From Leptospira sp. WS58.C1 (lineage in GTDB: Bacteria > Spirochaetota > Leptospiria > Leptospirales > Leptospiraceae), in assembly GCF_040833995.1 (NCBI RefSeq), contig NZ_CP162137.1, positions 2,466,501 through 2,530,500 of the forward strand: DNA of 64,000 bases, read 5' to 3'. Under the pieces are notes generated by a model, which was not told the origin of the DNA, ran no database searches, and worked only from the letters and a program-made list of their open reading frames with translations. Shown here in pieces: positions 61,790 through 64,000 of the stretch. The first letter of the stretch is position 1. Each line of letters starts with the position of its first letter. Position numbers and translations under genes: made by a program.

Positions 61790-63380
61790 GTACGAAATTC
61801 CAGGTTTCAGAAATGATTTCTTGGTTTCTGCTCAATGCCGCCTTCAGATCGGATGGCCTAAATTTGTTCTTAGGATATACTCCGAAGGTTAGTCTCCATA
61901 CTCCTGTCTCTTCTATCTTTTGAACGGAATATTCGGATAATTCCGCATTTTCTCCCGTATCTATCCTTGCCTGAATGTATGCGAACGGATCCAAAGAACT
62001 TAAGTTGGAACTTTTGAAATCCACATAGAACATCTTCAAGTCCGGATCTCCTTGTGCGTCCCCGATCCGGGTAGCTACCACTTTTGCCAAAGAATCAGGA
62101 AGCGGATCCGTATCCGGCCAACGAACCGTATAAGAAAAATCGAATGGAGTTCCGGGTTGGGGAAGAGGCTCAGGCATCCAATAAGCCCCCATATTATCAT
62201 CCGAATCCTGGATGGTAGGATTTTCCAAAAGATGAACTGCCCCTTTTCCAAAGGGAATTTCAGGTTCCACCCAGGCGCTCGGCCGGAGGTGGTATTTCAT
62301 TTCGCTATGTTGGTAATTCTGGAATTCCCGGTCCCTTTGGATCAGTCCGAACCCTCTTGGATTTTCGTCATGAAAAGAATATGTAGTGCTACGTTTCGGA
62401 TTGTCAAGGGGCCTCCAGATCCATTCTCCTTTTCCGGAATGGATCAATAAGCCGTCGGAATCGTGGGATTCAGGATATGCTTGTCCTTTAGGAATTCCTC
62501 GCGTCTCGCTATACCAATACATACTGGTTAAAGGAGCGATCCCAAGCCGATCTACCTTCGTCCTCAGAGTCACCTCTGCACTTACTTTAACGGCGGAAAT
62601 TTTTCCCGGAGTGATCTGGAATTCGTAAGCACCAGTAGCAGTTTTTCCGTCAAGAAGAGCATATACCGTGATCGAAGAATCGGTCTTGTCCGGTTTGACT
62701 ACGTAAAATTCCCGAAAAGAAGGAAAGTCTTCCGGATAAGGCATACCAGTATTGACTGCAATCCCACGAGCGGAAAGCCCATACCATTGTTTTTTGGAAA
62801 TGATCCTATAATAACTTGCACCCTGGAAGACGGCAAACTCATCCGTATGTTCTTGTGTATTGATCGGAAAGTGGATCTTGAATCCCGAATAACCCAGGTT
62901 AGGTGGAAGTTCTCCCACACCTTTTAACTTGGATAGATCAAAGGCGGAAGGATCGTAAGGGATCTCTCTTGCGAAATCACCTCGTACTTCGAATACTCTT
63001 ACATTGGTATTGTATAAATGCCCAGGATGTAAAAACTGCAACTGGAAAGGATTTCCTTCCTTTTTCCATACGGATCTTTCGGGACGGAAATAAATATTCT
63101 TGTATTGGTCCCAAGGCAGACCTTTTAAAAAGTCGGTAGTGGAACGTCTAGGCGGAATGTAACGTAGTTTGGATAATGCCCTCGCTCTTGATTTGAGGTC
63201 GGAGAATGAGAATTTGAAGGTAGGATGAGTTTGTTGGTCGGAAATTTCCCCCTCTCTCACGCTAAGCAAAGGAGAAGAAGAGAAATCGGGTTCTTCTCTA
63301 TCCCGCCTCTGCTGTCTATCTGCGACGGCAAAGAGTAAGGCAGTCGCCACAAAGGCTAGAATTATATGCAAACGTAACAA
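61776..63380 (-). CDS. opgG: Periplasmic glucan biosynthesis protein OpgG
   Basis: Periplasmic protein needed with OpgH to build osmoregulated glucans. The 534-residue sequence has an N-terminal signal/anchor (LHIILAFVATALLFAVA) and the OpgG core: LPWDQYKNIYFRPERSVWKK, NPFQLQFLHPGHLYN, GFKIHFPI, FQGASYYRIISK and the C-terminal PLTSMYWYSETRG with DSDGLLIHSGKGEWIWRPL. The start is a TTG at 63380 with GGAAGGA six bases upstream; no ATG fits as well. It is the first gene of the three-gene operon. Confidence 0.95.
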   Translation of the reverse strand: MLRLHIILAFVATALLFAVADRQQRRDREEPDFSSSPLLSVREGEISDQQTHPTFKFSFSDLKSRARALSKLRYIPPRRSTTDFLKGLPWDQYKNIYFRPERSVWKKEGNPFQLQFLHPGHLYNTNVRVFEVRGDFAREIPYDPSAFDLSKLKGVGELPPNLGYSGFKIHFPINTQEHTDEFAVFQGASYYRIISKKQWYGLSARGIAVNTGMPYPEDFPSFREFYVVKPDKTDSSITVYALLDGKTATGAYEFQITPGKISAVKVSAEVTLRTKVDRLGIAPLTSMYWYSETRGIPKGQAYPESHDSDGLLIHSGKGEWIWRPLDNPKRSTTYSFHDENPRGFGLIQRDREFQNYQHSEMKYHLRPSAWVEPEIPFGKGAVHLLENPTIQDSDDNMGAYWMPEPLPQPGTPFDFSYTVRWPDTDPLPDSLAKVVATRIGDAQGDPDLKMFYVDFKSSNLSSLDPFAYIQARIDTGENAELSEYSVQKIEETGVWRLTFGVYPKNKFRPSDLKAALSRNQEIISETWNFVLEPN

Positions 63381-63440
63381 TTCTTATCCTTCCTTTCGAC
63401 AGAACGGATCTCATGACCAGTGTATCATTCGTACATAGAT

Positions 63441-63494
63441 AGGGCAAGGTCTTTTAAGCCCGAATCCCCATCGAACTCATCTCAACCTTGCCCT
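63441..63494. promoter_or_regulatory. 10-bp inverted repeat between gltB and opgG
   Basis: AGGGCAAGGT (63441-63450) and ACCTTGCCCT (63485-63494) are perfect reverse complements with a 34-base spacer. It lies 61-114 bp upstream of opgG and after the gltB stop. No T-run follows on either strand, so it is more likely an operator or leader structure than a terminator. Confidence 0.4.
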
Positions 63495-63526
63495 TGATAC
63501 GCGAAATCAGATCCTAAAAATTAACT

Positions 63527-64000
63527 TTATTTAGGTGTCACTTTCACAAAATACTTTTTGGAATCATCCCAAGCTTTCAAGATCTCTTCAGAAAGTTCGG
63601 ATCCGGTTAACTTGGTATGTTCAGTAATTAAAGACTTTATGATATCGTAATCTTCGTTTTCTAGATCCACGATTTTCACGTATTCTTTGTTGATTAAAGG
63701 TTCCAACTCCCAATCTTTCTGGAAGAAGTAAGCCTTTCCTCCGGTCATTCCGGCGCCCATATTCTTACCGACTGTTCCCAAACAAACGATTGTCCCGCTA
63801 GTCATGTATTCTAAGAAGTGATCGCCTGCTCCGCCTACAACCGCATCCGCTCCGGAGTTTCTTACTCCGAATCTTTCTCCCGCTCTACCGGAACTGAAAA
63901 GTTTTCCGGAAGTAGCACCGTAAAGACAGGTATTGCCGATGATCACATTCTCATACGCTTTTAATTTGGAACGTCTATGTTTGCGAATTACGATCGTTCC
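63527..64000 (-). CDS. gltB: Glutamate synthase large subunit, C-terminal part (runs off the window)
   Basis: The 157 residues visible form the C-terminal right-handed beta-helix of the GOGAT large subunit, recognisable by glycine-rich turns: IGNTCLYGATSGKLFSSGRA, ERFGVRNSGADAVVGGAGDH, EYMTSGTIVCLGTVGKNMGA and GMTGGKAYFF. The frame is open to the window edge at 64000, so the catalytic amidotransferase and flavin domains lie outside. The tail after the beta-helix (LINKEYVKIVDLENEDYDII) is also typical. Confidence 0.93.
   Translation of the reverse strand, partial: GTIVIRKHRRSKLKAYENVIIGNTCLYGATSGKLFSSGRAGERFGVRNSGADAVVGGAGDHFLEYMTSGTIVCLGTVGKNMGAGMTGGKAYFFQKDWELEPLINKEYVKIVDLENEDYDIIKSLITEHTKLTGSELSEEILKAWDDSKKYFVKVTPK

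Overview
The window reads as a chromosomal stretch of a Leptospira species (spirochaete). This is inferred from the gene content and order: dxs / CHASE2 adenylate cyclase / trpA-trpB / proS / rseP / dxr / cdsA / uppS / frr / pyrH / tsf / rpsB on one strand, bactofilins, a cdaA-cdaR pair beside acpS, OpgG/OpgH glucan genes, frequent TTG starts and stop/start overlaps. Base composition looks higher than in the low-GC pathogens such as L. interrogans, but I did not compute it and cannot name the species. No tRNA, rRNA, CRISPR array, intact IS or prophage was seen.

Layout. 1-20.6 kb is a nearly gapless minus-strand block of housekeeping genes: isoprenoid (dxs, dxr, uppS) and phospholipid (cdsA) synthesis, site-2 protease (rseP), translation (rpsB, tsf, frr, proS), UMP kinase, tryptophan synthase, acyl-carrier activation (acpS), c-di-AMP synthesis (cdaA with its YbbR partner), lysine/diaminopimelate synthesis (dapA, dapB), a bactofilin and an MFS transporter. 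20.7-26.3 kb is accessory: an orphan envelope protein, a 579-bp apparently non-coding stretch, a secreted SGNH/GDSL-type hydrolase followed by a membrane-anchored protein and a HEAT-repeat lipoprotein, and a DUF1304 membrane protein whose ribosome-binding site lies in a hairpin.

26.7-37.9 kb is a chemosensory cluster: cheY, a STAS-domain protein, cheA, a large transducer, cheW, cheR and cheB, bracketed by two related GHKL-ATPase proteins (receiver-GHKL and PAS-GHKL) that both lack a recognisable phospho-accepting histidine and a normal G1 box. The transducer carries four near-identical 270-bp tandem units (each a HAMP-like pair). This is my best candidate for an undescribed signalling system: a chemotaxis pathway possibly joined to a partner-switch (STAS/GHKL) pathway.

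38.1-40.1 kb holds a membrane-bound AraC-type regulator and a fatty acid hydroxylase/sterol desaturase-family gene, with two 21-bp direct repeats between them that look like an AraC-type operator. 40.1-44.9 kb is an arsenic island (arsR, acr3, thioredoxin-type arsC, an ATP-grasp-like gene, a methyltransferase and a divergent ArsR-rhodanese gene) with three separate inverted repeats at the control points. 44.9-49.9 kb holds pdxA, a second bactofilin, a GNAT acetyltransferase and several unrecognised proteins. 49.9-59.0 kb runs on the plus strand: a lytic transglycosylase, citrate synthase with a clear terminator, three RNA-methyltransferase-like genes packed with a glycosyltransferase, and cyclopropane fatty acid synthase. 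59.2-63.4 kb is the periplasmic glucan operon opgG / small membrane protein / opgH, and the window ends inside the C-terminal part of a glutamate synthase large subunit.
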